Shown: positions 35,961-44,276 of the stretch, in pieces
How positions within the stretch are numbered: the first letter of the stretch is position 1
Layout: every line of letters begins with the position of its first letter
Origin: Pseudomonas crudilactis
GTDB taxonomy: Bacteria; Pseudomonadota; Gammaproteobacteria; Pseudomonadales; Pseudomonadaceae
Assembly (NCBI RefSeq): GCF_013433315.1
Contig: NZ_WXVV01000012.1
Location: 149,031-213,030 of the forward strand
Length of the DNA stretch: 64,000 nucleotides
Reading direction: 5' to 3'
Translations under genes and position numbers: made by a program
The notes under the pieces: generated by a model
Database searches by the model: none
The model's input: the letters and a program-made list of their open reading frames with translations, nothing else
What the model was told of the DNA's origin: nothing

Positions 35961-36063
35961 GCAGCGAATGCGACAGGTACTCCATCGGAACGCGGGTTCG
36001 ACTCCCGCCCCGGCAACGGGGGCTCAACTGGCAGAGCCACAGTGCCTGTGTTTTTGTCGCTGC
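35961..36063 (+). ncRNA. yrlA: Y RNA with permuted tRNA-like module (YrlA type)
   Basis: The outer stem is GCAGCGA (35961-35967) / TCGCTGC (36057-36063). The internal loop is ATGCG / GTTTTTG. The inner stem is ACAGGTAC (35973-35980) / GTGCCTGT (36042-36049). The distal module holds a T-arm GCGGG-TTCGACT-CCCGC (35992-36008), an acceptor-like helix CCCG-GCAA-CGGG (36009-36020) and a D-arm GGCTC-AACTGGCA-GAGCC (36021-36038). The T-loop and D-loop are canonical tRNA sequences, in circularly permuted order and with the acceptor closed by a GCAA loop. This fits the tRNA-mimic module known for YrlA RNAs. Confidence 0.82.
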
Positions 36064-36113
36064 AACTTATAGAACAACGCCGAATCATCGGCCAATGAAT
36101 AAAGAATGAAGAC

Positions 36114-37340
36114 ATGAAAGAACACACTTACCAACTGCTCGAAGTCGCCAACGGCAAACCGATCAAACTCTGGACCGAAGGCGTCCCGGTGGAAAACGAG
36201 GCTCGGGAGCAGTTGATGAACACCGCGAAAATGCCGTTCATCTTCAAACATCTGGCGGTCATGCCGGACGTGCACCTGGGCAAGGGCTCGACCATCGGCA
36301 GCGTGATCCCGACCGTCGGCGCGATCATTCCGGCAGCGGTTGGCGTCGACATCGGCTGCGGCATGATCGCCGCGCGTACGTCGCTGACCGCCGCTGATTT
36401 GCCGGACAACCTGCTCGGTCTGCGCAGCGCCATCGAGCAAGCCGTGCCGCATGGCCGCAGTTCAAACCGGTCGCGACGCGACAAGGGCGCCTGGGATGAA
36501 ATCCCGCAGCAAGCCGATCAGGCCTGGGCGGGGCTGCAGCCTCGGTTCAAATTGATCACCGACAAGTACCCGAAACTGGCCAACACCAACAACCGTGGGC
36601 ACCTCGGTACGCTCGGCAGCGGCAACCACTTCATCGAAGTGTGCCTGGACGAAGCCAACCGGGTCTGGTTCATGTTGCACAGTGGCTCTCGCGGTGTCGG
36701 TAACGCCATCGGCAACCTGTTCATCCAGATGGCTCAGGCGGATATGCGTCAACACATTGCCAACCTGCCGGACCGTGACCTGGCCTACTTCGAAGAAGGC
36801 AGTCAGCACTTTGATGATTATGTGGAAGCGGTGGGTTGGGCGCAGGACTTCGCCAAACAGAACCGCGAACTGATGATGCGCGCGGTGATTCAGGCGACGC
36901 GGCAGATTATTCGCAAGCCGTTTGAAGTGGCGCTGGAAGCGGTCAACTGCCACCACAACTACGTGCAGAAAGAGCGGCATTTTGGTGAAGAGGTGCTGGT
37001 CACCCGCAAAGGCGCGGTGTCGGCGAAGAAGGGCGAGTTGGGGATTATTCCGGGCTCGATGGGCGCCAAGAGTTTCATCGTTCTCGGTCTGGGCAACGAA
37101 GAGTCGTTCAGCTCCTGCAGCCACGGCGCCGGTCGCACGATGAGCCGCACCAAGGCCAAGAACACCTTCACCGTCGAAGATCAGATTCGCGCCACTGCCC
37201 ATGTGGAGTGCCGCAAGGACGAAGCGGTGATCGACGAAATTCCGATGGCCTACAAGGACATCGACAAAGTCATGCACGCCCAGCGTGAGCTGGTGGAAGT
37301 GCTGCACACCTTGCGTCAGGTGGTGTGCGTCAAAGGATAA
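36114..37340 (+). CDS. rtcB: RtcB RNA ligase
   Basis: This 408-residue protein, the same length as E. coli RtcB, has metal-binding motifs DVHLGKG (52-58), VGVDIGCGM with Cys82, GSGNHFIEV and the guanylylation His in CSHGAGRTMSR (near 337). It joins 2',3'-cyclic phosphate or 3'-phosphate ends to 5'-OH ends with GTP and Mn. It lies downstream of the Y RNAs in the same RtcR-controlled unit. Confidence 0.97.
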   Translation: MKEHTYQLLEVANGKPIKLWTEGVPVENEAREQLMNTAKMPFIFKHLAVMPDVHLGKGSTIGSVIPTVGAIIPAAVGVDIGCGMIAARTSLTAADLPDNLLGLRSAIEQAVPHGRSSNRSRRDKGAWDEIPQQADQAWAGLQPRFKLITDKYPKLANTNNRGHLGTLGSGNHFIEVCLDEANRVWFMLHSGSRGVGNAIGNLFIQMAQADMRQHIANLPDRDLAYFEEGSQHFDDYVEAVGWAQDFAKQNRELMMRAVIQATRQIIRKPFEVALEAVNCHHNYVQKERHFGEEVLVTRKGAVSAKKGELGIIPGSMGAKSFIVLGLGNEESFSSCSHGAGRTMSRTKAKNTFTVEDQIRATAHVECRKDEAVIDEIPMAYKDIDKVMHAQRELVEVLHTLRQVVCVKG

Positions 37341-37354
37341 AAGGAAAGCAGATC

Positions 37355-38143
37355 ATGGAACTGCAAGAGCGTCATCCGCTGTGCGCCACGATGCGTGCGC
37401 GGGTACTGGAAGAGCTGGTGCGCATAGAGCGCGAACGCAATGTCACCGTTTTATATGCCTGCGAGTCCGGCAGCCGGGCCTGGGGTTTTGCCTCGACCGA
37501 CAGCGATTACGACGTGCGGTTTGTTTATGTGGAGAAGCCCGAGTGGTTCGTCCAGGTCGATACGCCACGTGATGTGATCGAGCGTCCGCTGGACGATGAA
37601 CTCGACGTCAGTGGCTGGGAACTGCGCAAAACCCTCGGGTTGTTGCGCAAGTCCAATCCGACATTGCTTGAGTGGCTCGACTCGCCGCTGGTTTATCGCA
37701 GTGAAACCGCGCAAGTGGCACAGCTGCGCGAACTCGCTGAAGCGTTCTACAGCCCGCCTGCGGCGCGCAATCACTATCTGTCGATGGCGAAGAAGAACTT
37801 TCGCGGTTACCTGCAAGGTGAAACCGTGCGTTTCAAGAAGTACTTCTACGTGCTGCGGCCACTGCTGGCGGTGCGCTGGATCGACCAGGGCCGAGGGCGG
37901 CCGCCGATGACGTTCGCCGACCTGCTGACCACCGTCGACGACCGCGCGCTGCTCGCGGAAGTCGCCGAACTGCTGGCCCTCAAACGCAATGCCGACGAGA
38001 GCGCCTACGGGCCGCGTCGTCCGGCGTTGCACGGGTTCATCGCCGCTGAACTTGAGCGCGAAGTGCCCACATTACTCAGAACTCAGGAAGACTCGCGACG
38101 CCTGGATCGGTACCTCAGGGAAACCGTCGGGTTGCACGCGTAA
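37355..38143 (+). CDS. rlaP: RlaP, DNA polymerase beta-type nucleotidyltransferase of RNA repair
   Basis: This is a 262-residue product from the ATG at 37355 (AAGGAAAG upstream). It has a minimal nucleotidyltransferase motif GSRAWGFASTDSDYDVRF (Gly39-Ser40 and Asp51/Asp53) and the downstream AKKNFRGYLQGETVRFKKYFYVLRP-type region split over two conserved blocks. The family is named for its link with RNA ligase operons; its substrate is not established. It sits between rtcB and rtcA, 14 and 8 bases away. Confidence 0.88.
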   Translation: MELQERHPLCATMRARVLEELVRIERERNVTVLYACESGSRAWGFASTDSDYDVRFVYVEKPEWFVQVDTPRDVIERPLDDELDVSGWELRKTLGLLRKSNPTLLEWLDSPLVYRSETAQVAQLRELAEAFYSPPAARNHYLSMAKKNFRGYLQGETVRFKKYFYVLRPLLAVRWIDQGRGRPPMTFADLLTTVDDRALLAEVAELLALKRNADESAYGPRRPALHGFIAAELEREVPTLLRTQEDSRRLDRYLRETVGLHA

Positions 38144-38151
38144 GGAATGCA

Positions 38152-39177
38152 ATGAAACAGGAAGTGATAGAACTGGACGGTGCCATCGGTGGCGGCCAGG
38201 TGTTGCGCAGTGCCTTGAGCCTGTCGATGCTGACAGGCCGGGCGTTTCGCATTAAACAGATCCGCGCCAAACGCAGCCGTCCGGGATTGCTCAGGCAACA
38301 TTTGACGGCCGTCATGGCGGCGGCCGAGGTCTGCGGCGCGACGGTTTCCGGTGCGCAGTTGGGCTCGCAAGCGTTGAGTTTTGAACCCGGCGCGATTCGC
38401 TCCGGCGATTATCAGTTCGCCATCGGCACGGCCGGCAGTTGCACGCTGGTGTTGCAGACTTTGTTGCCGGCACTGTTGCGGGCTCCGCAGGCGAGCCGGG
38501 TGCGCATCTCGGGTGGCACGCATAATCCGCTGGCGCCGCCGACCGACTTTCTCACGCGTAGTTGGCTGCCGCTGCTACGGCGTATGGGCGCCAACGTTGA
38601 GCTGGACTTGTTGCGACATGGATTTGTCCCGGCAGGCGGTGGTGAGATTGAAGTGAACGTGCAGCCGTCGAACCTGACGCGGTTGGACCTGTGTGAACGC
38701 GGCGCGGCCATTTCGCAACAGGCATCGGCGCTGACCGCCGGGCTGGCACCGACGGTGGCCGAACGTGAGTTGAGCCAGGTGGCCAAGCGTTTGAGTCTGC
38801 CGCCTGTGGCGCTGCAACATGTCACGCTCGATCCGGCGCGGGGCCCGGGCAATGTGTTGCTGCTGGAGTACGCATTCGAGCACGTCACCGAGGTGTTCAG
38901 CGCATTTGGCCAGGTGTCGCTACGGGCTGAAAAGGTCGCCGACGCCGCGATCAATCAAGCCGCCGACTGGTTGCGCAGTGGTGCTGCGGTGGCCGAGCAC
39001 CTTGCCGATCAATTGCTGTTGCCAATGGCGCTGGCCGGTGGCGGCTCGTTTACCACGCCGCGCATGACCGAGCATCTGCACAGCAATATCGCGGTGATCG
39101 AGGTGTTTTTGCCGGTTCGCATCGATTGTCGGGAGGAGGGCGCGGATCGATTGCGCGTTGAGGTCAGCGCCAACTGA
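38152..39177 (+). CDS. rtcA: RtcA RNA 3'-terminal phosphate cyclase
   Basis: This 341-residue protein has the family start ELDGAIGGGQVLRSALSLS and the KRSRPGLLRQH block, and the adenylylated His in TEHLHSN (~309). It converts RNA 3'-phosphates to 2',3'-cyclic phosphates with ATP, making substrates for RtcB. It is the last gene of the operon and is followed by a strong terminator. Confidence 0.97.
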   Translation: MKQEVIELDGAIGGGQVLRSALSLSMLTGRAFRIKQIRAKRSRPGLLRQHLTAVMAAAEVCGATVSGAQLGSQALSFEPGAIRSGDYQFAIGTAGSCTLVLQTLLPALLRAPQASRVRISGGTHNPLAPPTDFLTRSWLPLLRRMGANVELDLLRHGFVPAGGGEIEVNVQPSNLTRLDLCERGAAISQQASALTAGLAPTVAERELSQVAKRLSLPPVALQHVTLDPARGPGNVLLLEYAFEHVTEVFSAFGQVSLRAEKVADAAINQAADWLRSGAAVAEHLADQLLLPMALAGGGSFTTPRMTEHLHSNIAVIEVFLPVRIDCREEGADRLRVEVSAN

Positions 39178-39189
39178 TCGTCAGGCCAG

Positions 39190-39230
39190 GGGCGGTGGGA
39201 TTTCATCAGGAAATCCCACCGCCCTTTTTT
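39190..39230 (+). terminator. Intrinsic terminator of the RNA repair operon
   Basis: The 15-bp perfect stem GGGCGGTGGGATTTC / GAAATCCCACCGCCC with a 5-base loop is followed by six T residues, 13 bases after the rtcA stop. Confidence 0.93.
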
Positions 39231-39327
39231 ACGTCCGTAAAAAACTCGCGAAAGGCGGCAAATTGCTGGCCCCCGGCTTTGCGCTTCCCCGGCAAAATCG
39301 CCTTTTTTCAGAAGGTTAGGTTGGCTT

Positions 39328-39657
39328 ATGCGGACGATTGTCATCACCGTTGCAACGCTTTCCCTGGCTGTTTTCGCGGTGGGAGTGCAGGCGAAGGAGC
39401 TGAGCAAAAGCCATCGCTTTGCCTGCACCTGGGGCTCGGACATTGCTGCCGGTGCCCAGCAATCGAAGTTGTCTGGCGTCTCGCTGTACGGCGCACGCAA
39501 ACAATTGCAGGTGCGCCGCTTCCAGCAGCCATGGATGCGCATGACCGCGATGGGGATTACCGAGCAAACCTACAACAGCACGTCGAAGCTCAAGCCGGCG
39601 GCGGTCAAGCAGACGTATTACGAACAATGCGTACGCCACGAATTGGCCCAGCGATAA
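39328..39657 (+). CDS. Small secreted protein of unknown function
   Basis: This 109-residue product has a signal peptide cut near VQA (residue 22). The mature part holds two Cys residues (FACTWGSD and YEQCVRHE) likely to form a disulfide and therefore periplasmic or exported. It has its own terminator. No family recognised. Confidence 0.7.
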   Translation: MRTIVITVATLSLAVFAVGVQAKELSKSHRFACTWGSDIAAGAQQSKLSGVSLYGARKQLQVRRFQQPWMRMTAMGITEQTYNSTSKLKPAAVKQTYYEQCVRHELAQR

Positions 39658-39660
39658 CTC

Positions 39661-39692
39661 AAAAAGCCCAATCTTTTCAGATTGGGCTTTTT
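39661..39692. terminator. Bidirectional intrinsic terminator
   Basis: The stem AAAAAGCCCAATCT / AGATTGGGCTTTTT with loop TTTC lies between the convergent secreted-protein and VOC genes. Confidence 0.92.
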
Positions 39693-39714
39693 CATGCCTG
39701 ACGAAATCTCAGCG

Positions 39715-40128
39715 TTACTTCTCGCTCTCGCAATTGACCATCCACGCCACGCCAAAGCGATCCACCAGCATGCCGAAGCGTGCGGCCCAGAAGGTCGCTT
39801 CCAGCGGCATGTCGACGCGACCGTCCTTGGCCAGTGCGTTGAACACACGTTCGGCCTCGGCAATGCTGTCGACGTTCAGCGAGATCGAGCAGCCGCTCAT
39901 GCCTTGAGTCGGCCGATCGGGCGTGGTGTCCGAGGCCATGATCATTTGATCGCCGACTTTCAGGCACGTGTGAATGATCAGGTGGTGATGCTCTTTCGGC
40001 ACATGCTCGGCGGCGGGCGTCTCGCCAAACGTCATCATGGCCTCGAGTTTTCCCTGCAGGGCTTGCTCGTAAAAGGTGAACGCCTCGCGGCAGTCGCCGT
40101 TGAAGATCAGGTACGGGTTGATTCTCAT
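39715..40128 (-). CDS. VOC-family (PhnB-like) protein
   Basis: This is a 137-residue product from the ATG at 40128 (GGGAGCAG upstream); upstream extensions are not supported. It has the PhnB/glyoxalase pattern: NPYLIFNGDCREAFTFYEQAL at the start, MIMASDTTP in the middle, and the C-terminal FWAARFGMLVDRFGVAWMVN. These are vicinal-oxygen-chelate fold proteins; the metal and substrate of this subgroup are not established. Confidence 0.85.
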   Translation of the reverse strand: MRINPYLIFNGDCREAFTFYEQALQGKLEAMMTFGETPAAEHVPKEHHHLIIHTCLKVGDQMIMASDTTPDRPTQGMSGCSISLNVDSIAEAERVFNALAKDGRVDMPLEATFWAARFGMLVDRFGVAWMVNCESEK

Positions 40129-40351
40129 GTCTCTGCTCCCGGCAGTCAGGCGCGGAGCGTGGCGGGGGTTCGCCGGGTTCCGCGTAGGGCGGTTAAAACA
40201 TAGCAGAGCGTTGGACGTCGGAAAGGCCTGAGTCTTCCAGATGTTTTTGTTCTGAAAAGCGCGTCGACGATAACGCGCTCGTCGTGTGAAATTCAGTCGT
40301 AGCGCTGGAGTACCATAACGCACCGCCATCACCTGCCGAGTCCAATGCCCC

Positions 40352-42163
40352 ATGCCTGATCTATCGCGTTTCACCTCCTTGTTCGATCAGGCGCAGCGAG
40401 CCTTGCGCTTGGTTTGGGGGACATCGCGTGGCTTGTTTCTCGGGCTGGTGCTGGCAACGTTGGTGGCCGGGTTGCTGCCGGCACTGGCGGCATGGCTGGG
40501 CCAGCGGATTGTCGATGCCGTGGTGGCGGCGATGCAGTTACACGCACAACAGGGCAGTGCGCCGCTGTGGCCGGTGTTGCGTTATGTGTTGTTGGAGGCG
40601 GGGGTGTTGGCAATGTTGTCCGGCACGCAACGGGCACTGTCGGTGCAGCAGTCGCTGCTGCGGGTGCAACTGGGGCAGAAGGTCAACACGCTGATTTTGC
40701 AGAAAGCGCAGACCCTGTCACTGGTGCAGTTCGAGAACTCCGAGTTCTACGACAAACTGGTGCGTGTCCGGCGCGAGGCTTCGACCCGGCCACTGGCGCT
40801 GGTGATGAAGTCGTTGGGCTTGATTCAAAACCTGATCATGTTGATCAGCTTCGGTGTGCTGCTGGTGCACTTTTCTCCTTGGGCGCTGGTGCTGTTGGTG
40901 GTGGGGGCGTTGCCGGTGTTCTTTGCCGAGGCGCATTTTTCCGGTGACGCTTTTCGTCTGTTCACCCGCCGCGCGCCAGAGAGTCGACAGCAGAGCTACA
41001 TCGAAACCTTGCTGTCTCACGAAACGTATATCAAAGAGGTCAAGCTGTTCGGCTTTGCCCCACTGTTGCTGCAACGCTACCGCGACACCTTTGCCAGGCT
41101 GTATGCCGAAGACCGGCGCCTGACGTTGCGGCGCGACGGCTGGGGTTTCGGCCTCGGTCTGCTCGGTACGGCGGCTTTTTATGTGGCCTATGCCTGGGTG
41201 GTGATCGATGCCGTGCATGGCCAGATCAGCCTCGGTCAGATGACCATGTATCTGGTGCTATTCAAGCAAGGCCAAAGCGCGGTGAGCAGCAGCCTGAGTG
41301 CGATCAGCGGCTTGTACGAAGACGGCCTCTATCTGACCAGTCTTTATGAATACCTGGCCGAACCGGTTCAGGTCGATACCGGCCACCTGACGGTCGGAGC
41401 GTGCCCGGGAGATGGTTTGCGTTTCGAAAACGTCGGTTTCCGTTATCCCGGTGCCAGTCGGCCGGCCCTGGAAAATATTGACCTGCAACTAGTGCCCGGC
41501 AAGAGCGTGGCGCTGGTCGGGGAGAATGGCTCTGGCAAGACCACGTTGATCAAGTTATTGACCCGGCTCTATCGCCCCGATCAAGGGCGCATCCTGCTCG
41601 ACGGCAGCGATTTGCAGGATTGGCAGGAAACCGCATTACGTCGGCGTATTGGCGTGATTTTCCAGGATTACATCCGATACCAGTTCAGCGTCGGCGAGAA
41701 TATTGGCGTCGGCGATACCTTGGCGTTCAACGACGCGCAACGGTGGAAAGAGGCGGCTGCCCAAGGCATGGCGGCGCCTTTCATCGAAGGGCTCGACAAG
41801 GGCTATGCCACGCAATTGGGACGCTGGTTTGCCGGTGGTCAGGAGTTGTCTGGCGGGCAGTGGCAGAAGATTGCCTTGTCCCGCGCTTACATGCGCCGTG
41901 ATGCCGACATTCTGATCCTCGATGAACCGACTTCCGCCCTTGATCCGGCGGCCGAAGCGGCGGTGTTCGAGCATTTCAGCCAGCACAGCGAAGGGCGCAT
42001 GACCTTGCTGATTTCCCATCGCTTTTCCAGCGTGCGCAATGCTGACCACATCATCGTCCTGCAACACGGCCAAATCCTCGAGCAGGGCGGTCACGATCAA
42101 CTGCTCGCCGCTGCCGGGCATTACGCGCAACTGTTCGATTTGCAGGCTCGCGGCTACCGTTAA
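40352..42163 (+). CDS. ABC exporter, fused membrane and ATPase domains
   Basis: This 603-residue half-transporter has an N-terminal six-helix domain (~20-320) and a C-terminal ATPase with Walker A GENGSGKTT (~391-399), signature LSGGQWQK (~495) and Walker B LILDEPTSALD. Similar proteins export peptides, lipids or bacteriocin-like compounds. No substrate gene lies beside it. The stop overlaps the convergent hydrolase gene by 4 bases. Confidence 0.88.
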   Translation: MPDLSRFTSLFDQAQRALRLVWGTSRGLFLGLVLATLVAGLLPALAAWLGQRIVDAVVAAMQLHAQQGSAPLWPVLRYVLLEAGVLAMLSGTQRALSVQQSLLRVQLGQKVNTLILQKAQTLSLVQFENSEFYDKLVRVRREASTRPLALVMKSLGLIQNLIMLISFGVLLVHFSPWALVLLVVGALPVFFAEAHFSGDAFRLFTRRAPESRQQSYIETLLSHETYIKEVKLFGFAPLLLQRYRDTFARLYAEDRRLTLRRDGWGFGLGLLGTAAFYVAYAWVVIDAVHGQISLGQMTMYLVLFKQGQSAVSSSLSAISGLYEDGLYLTSLYEYLAEPVQVDTGHLTVGACPGDGLRFENVGFRYPGASRPALENIDLQLVPGKSVALVGENGSGKTTLIKLLTRLYRPDQGRILLDGSDLQDWQETALRRRIGVIFQDYIRYQFSVGENIGVGDTLAFNDAQRWKEAAAQGMAAPFIEGLDKGYATQLGRWFAGGQELSGGQWQKIALSRAYMRRDADILILDEPTSALDPAAEAAVFEHFSQHSEGRMTLLISHRFSSVRNADHIIVLQHGQILEQGGHDQLLAAAGHYAQLFDLQARGYR

Positions 42164-43104
42164 GTGTCCCGGCCGCTGCGCACGGTTGTCGGCCCGGCAA
42201 CCCGAGGGACGGGCTTGCTCTGCATCAGGCTGTCGAGCGCCTGGCGGTAATTCTGCCCGCCCAGCGCCATGCTGTTGTTGTGCGTGGCACCCGGCACCAA
42301 CAGCAGGCGCTTGGGTTGTTGCGCGGCGTTGAACAATTGCTCACTGAAACGTGGTGGCACGAACGCGTCAGCCAGACCGTGCACCACCAGCAGTGGCATA
42401 TGAATGTCGGCGATCTTGTCGATCGAATCGAATTTCTGCGACAGCAGCCAGCGCACCGGCAGTGACGTGTTGGCCACGGAGGCAGCGACATCCGCCAGCG
42501 TGGTGAAGGTGGATTCGATCACCAGCCCGCGCACTGGCAGCGCGGAATGATCGCGTGCGGCGGTCTGCCCGAGTTCAGCGGCCAGATCGATGGCCACAGC
42601 GCCACCCAGAGAGTGTCCGTAGATCAGCCGTTTGGCTGGGTCCGGTTGCAGCAGTTTGAAACGCTCCCATGCCACCCGCGCATCTTCGTAAACGCTGCTT
42701 TCCGAGGGCAGGTCGCCTTTGCTCTGCCCGAACCCACGATAATCGATGGCCAGTACCGAATAACCTGCCGCGCGCAATTGTTCGATGCGGAACAGCTGCC
42801 CGGTGAGATTCCAGCGCACCCCATGCAGATAAAGAATGGCCGGCGCATTGGCTTTTTCCGCCGGCCACCACCAGGCATGGATGTTTTGCCCGGCCTTGAA
42901 ACTCTTCGGTTGCAGGTCGAGTTCCTGCACACTGCCGGGCAAGCCGTGATACCAGCCGGCGGTGCCCGGCTCAATGCGAAACAGCAATTTGCGCTCGGTG
43001 TGTTGCAGCACACCACAACTCGCCGGCACGCCGATAATCAGCGCGGCCATGCAGGCAAACGCCAAACGGCGGCGTCGTAGACGCGTCATGAAGGACTGGA
43101 ACAT
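42160..43104 (-). CDS. Alpha/beta hydrolase, membrane or lipid anchored
   Basis: From the ATG at 43104 this makes 314 residues (43089 is an alternative). The N-terminal hydrophobic stretch ending in PASC may be a lipoprotein signal. The hydrolase core has LHGVRWN (oxyanion loop), nucleophile GHSLGG (Ser), Asp in VHGLADAFVPP and His in PGATHNN. It is of the YfhR/BEM46-like type; substrate unknown. Confidence 0.82.
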   Translation of the reverse strand: MFQSFMTRLRRRRLAFACMAALIIGVPASCGVLQHTERKLLFRIEPGTAGWYHGLPGSVQELDLQPKSFKAGQNIHAWWWPAEKANAPAILYLHGVRWNLTGQLFRIEQLRAAGYSVLAIDYRGFGQSKGDLPSESSVYEDARVAWERFKLLQPDPAKRLIYGHSLGGAVAIDLAAELGQTAARDHSALPVRGLVIESTFTTLADVAASVANTSLPVRWLLSQKFDSIDKIADIHMPLLVVHGLADAFVPPRFSEQLFNAAQQPKRLLLVPGATHNNSMALGGQNYRQALDSLMQSKPVPRVAGPTTVRSGRDT

Positions 43105-43216
43105 TAAACGTTTCACCAAGGCGCAGACAAAGAACGCTTTTTACCAGATGCCTCGGCCTGCGCGTGAATTTTTCGACCACCGCCCCGGCGCAACGATTAC
43201 CAAATGCTGCAAGGAC

Positions 43217-44215
43217 TCACACGACCTGCAGCACGATCTTGCCGATATGGTCGCCAGCCTCCATGTGCGCGTGGGCCTGAGCCGCGTCGTTGAGTGAATA
43301 AACCTTGTCGATCATCGGCAGGCAGCGCCCGGCAGACAGTGCCGGCCATACGTGCTCACTCAGTTGATCGGCAATCGCGGCTTTTTCGGCAGCGGTGCGC
43401 GCGCGCAAGAGAGATCCGGTAATGACCGCACGTTTGGCCATCATTGCCAGCAGATCAAAGTCGTTGGCCCGCGCGCCGCCGAGGAACCCGAGCATGACCA
43501 GACGGCCATCCATCGCCAGAGCGCTGACGTTAGCGTTGAGGTACGAACCACCCATTATGTCGAGAATCACATTGACGCCCTGGCCAGCGGTTTTCTCGGT
43601 GATGACCTTTGCGAACTCTTCATCACGATAGTTGATCGGCATGCCGCCGAGCTTGCTGATCGCTGCGCATTTCTCTGCGCTGCCGGCGGTGGCGAAGGCT
43701 TCGATGCCAAATTCACGGCAAAGCATCAGGGCTGTGGTGCCGATGCCGCTGGTGCCGCCGTGAATCAGCGCGCGTTGACCATGGCTGGCGCCGCCGAGAC
43801 CGAACAGGTTGGCCCACACGGTGAAGAAGGTTTCCGGGATCGCGGCGGCGTGCACCCAGTCCAGGCCGTCTGGAATCGGCAGGGTCTGGCCGGCCGGGAC
43901 GGCGCAGTACTCGGCATAACCGCCGCCATTGGTCAGCGCGCAGACTTTGTCGCCCACGGCGAACTGGCTGACACCCGCCCCGAGTGCGACGACTTCGCCG
44001 GCGACCTCCAGCCCGGGAATCGGGTTCATGCCGGGCTTCATCGGATATTTGCCAGCACGCTGCAAGGCGTCTGGCCGGTTGATCCCGGCGGCGTGCACGC
44101 GGATCAGCACTTCGCCATCTGCGGTAACCGGCAGCGGCACGCGTCGCGGTTGCAAGACCTCGGGGCCGCCGGGTTCGGTAATTTCGATTCGGGTCATTTC
44201 ATTGGGCAGGGACAT
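43217..44215 (-). CDS. NAD(P)H:quinone oxidoreductase, zinc-free MDR family
   Basis: This is a 332-residue product from the ATG at 44215 (AAGAGGA upstream). It has the GroES-like N-terminal domain (RVHAAGINRPDALQRAGKYP) without zinc-ligand cysteines, and a Rossmann domain with GGTSGIGTTALML (~150). It fits the PIG3-like quinone oxidoreductases, which reduce quinones with NADPH. It lies 61 bases downstream of an MFS transporter on the same strand, a possible two-gene operon. Confidence 0.88.
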   Translation of the reverse strand: MSLPNEMTRIEITEPGGPEVLQPRRVPLPVTADGEVLIRVHAAGINRPDALQRAGKYPMKPGMNPIPGLEVAGEVVALGAGVSQFAVGDKVCALTNGGGYAEYCAVPAGQTLPIPDGLDWVHAAAIPETFFTVWANLFGLGGASHGQRALIHGGTSGIGTTALMLCREFGIEAFATAGSAEKCAAISKLGGMPINYRDEEFAKVITEKTAGQGVNVILDIMGGSYLNANVSALAMDGRLVMLGFLGGARANDFDLLAMMAKRAVITGSLLRARTAAEKAAIADQLSEHVWPALSAGRCLPMIDKVYSLNDAAQAHAHMEAGDHIGKIVLQVV

Positions 44216-44276
44216 ATCGGTTCCTCTTGGCGTGAGTGGTGTAAGTGGGAGCGTGCTGCGCAGGCAATGATTCCCT

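Noticed and set aside
35992..36038. An ordinary tRNA gene or a tRNA pseudogene
   Set aside because: T-arm precedes D-arm, there is no anticodon arm, and the acceptor is closed by a GCAA loop within matching Y RNA stems; a permuted mimic explains it better.
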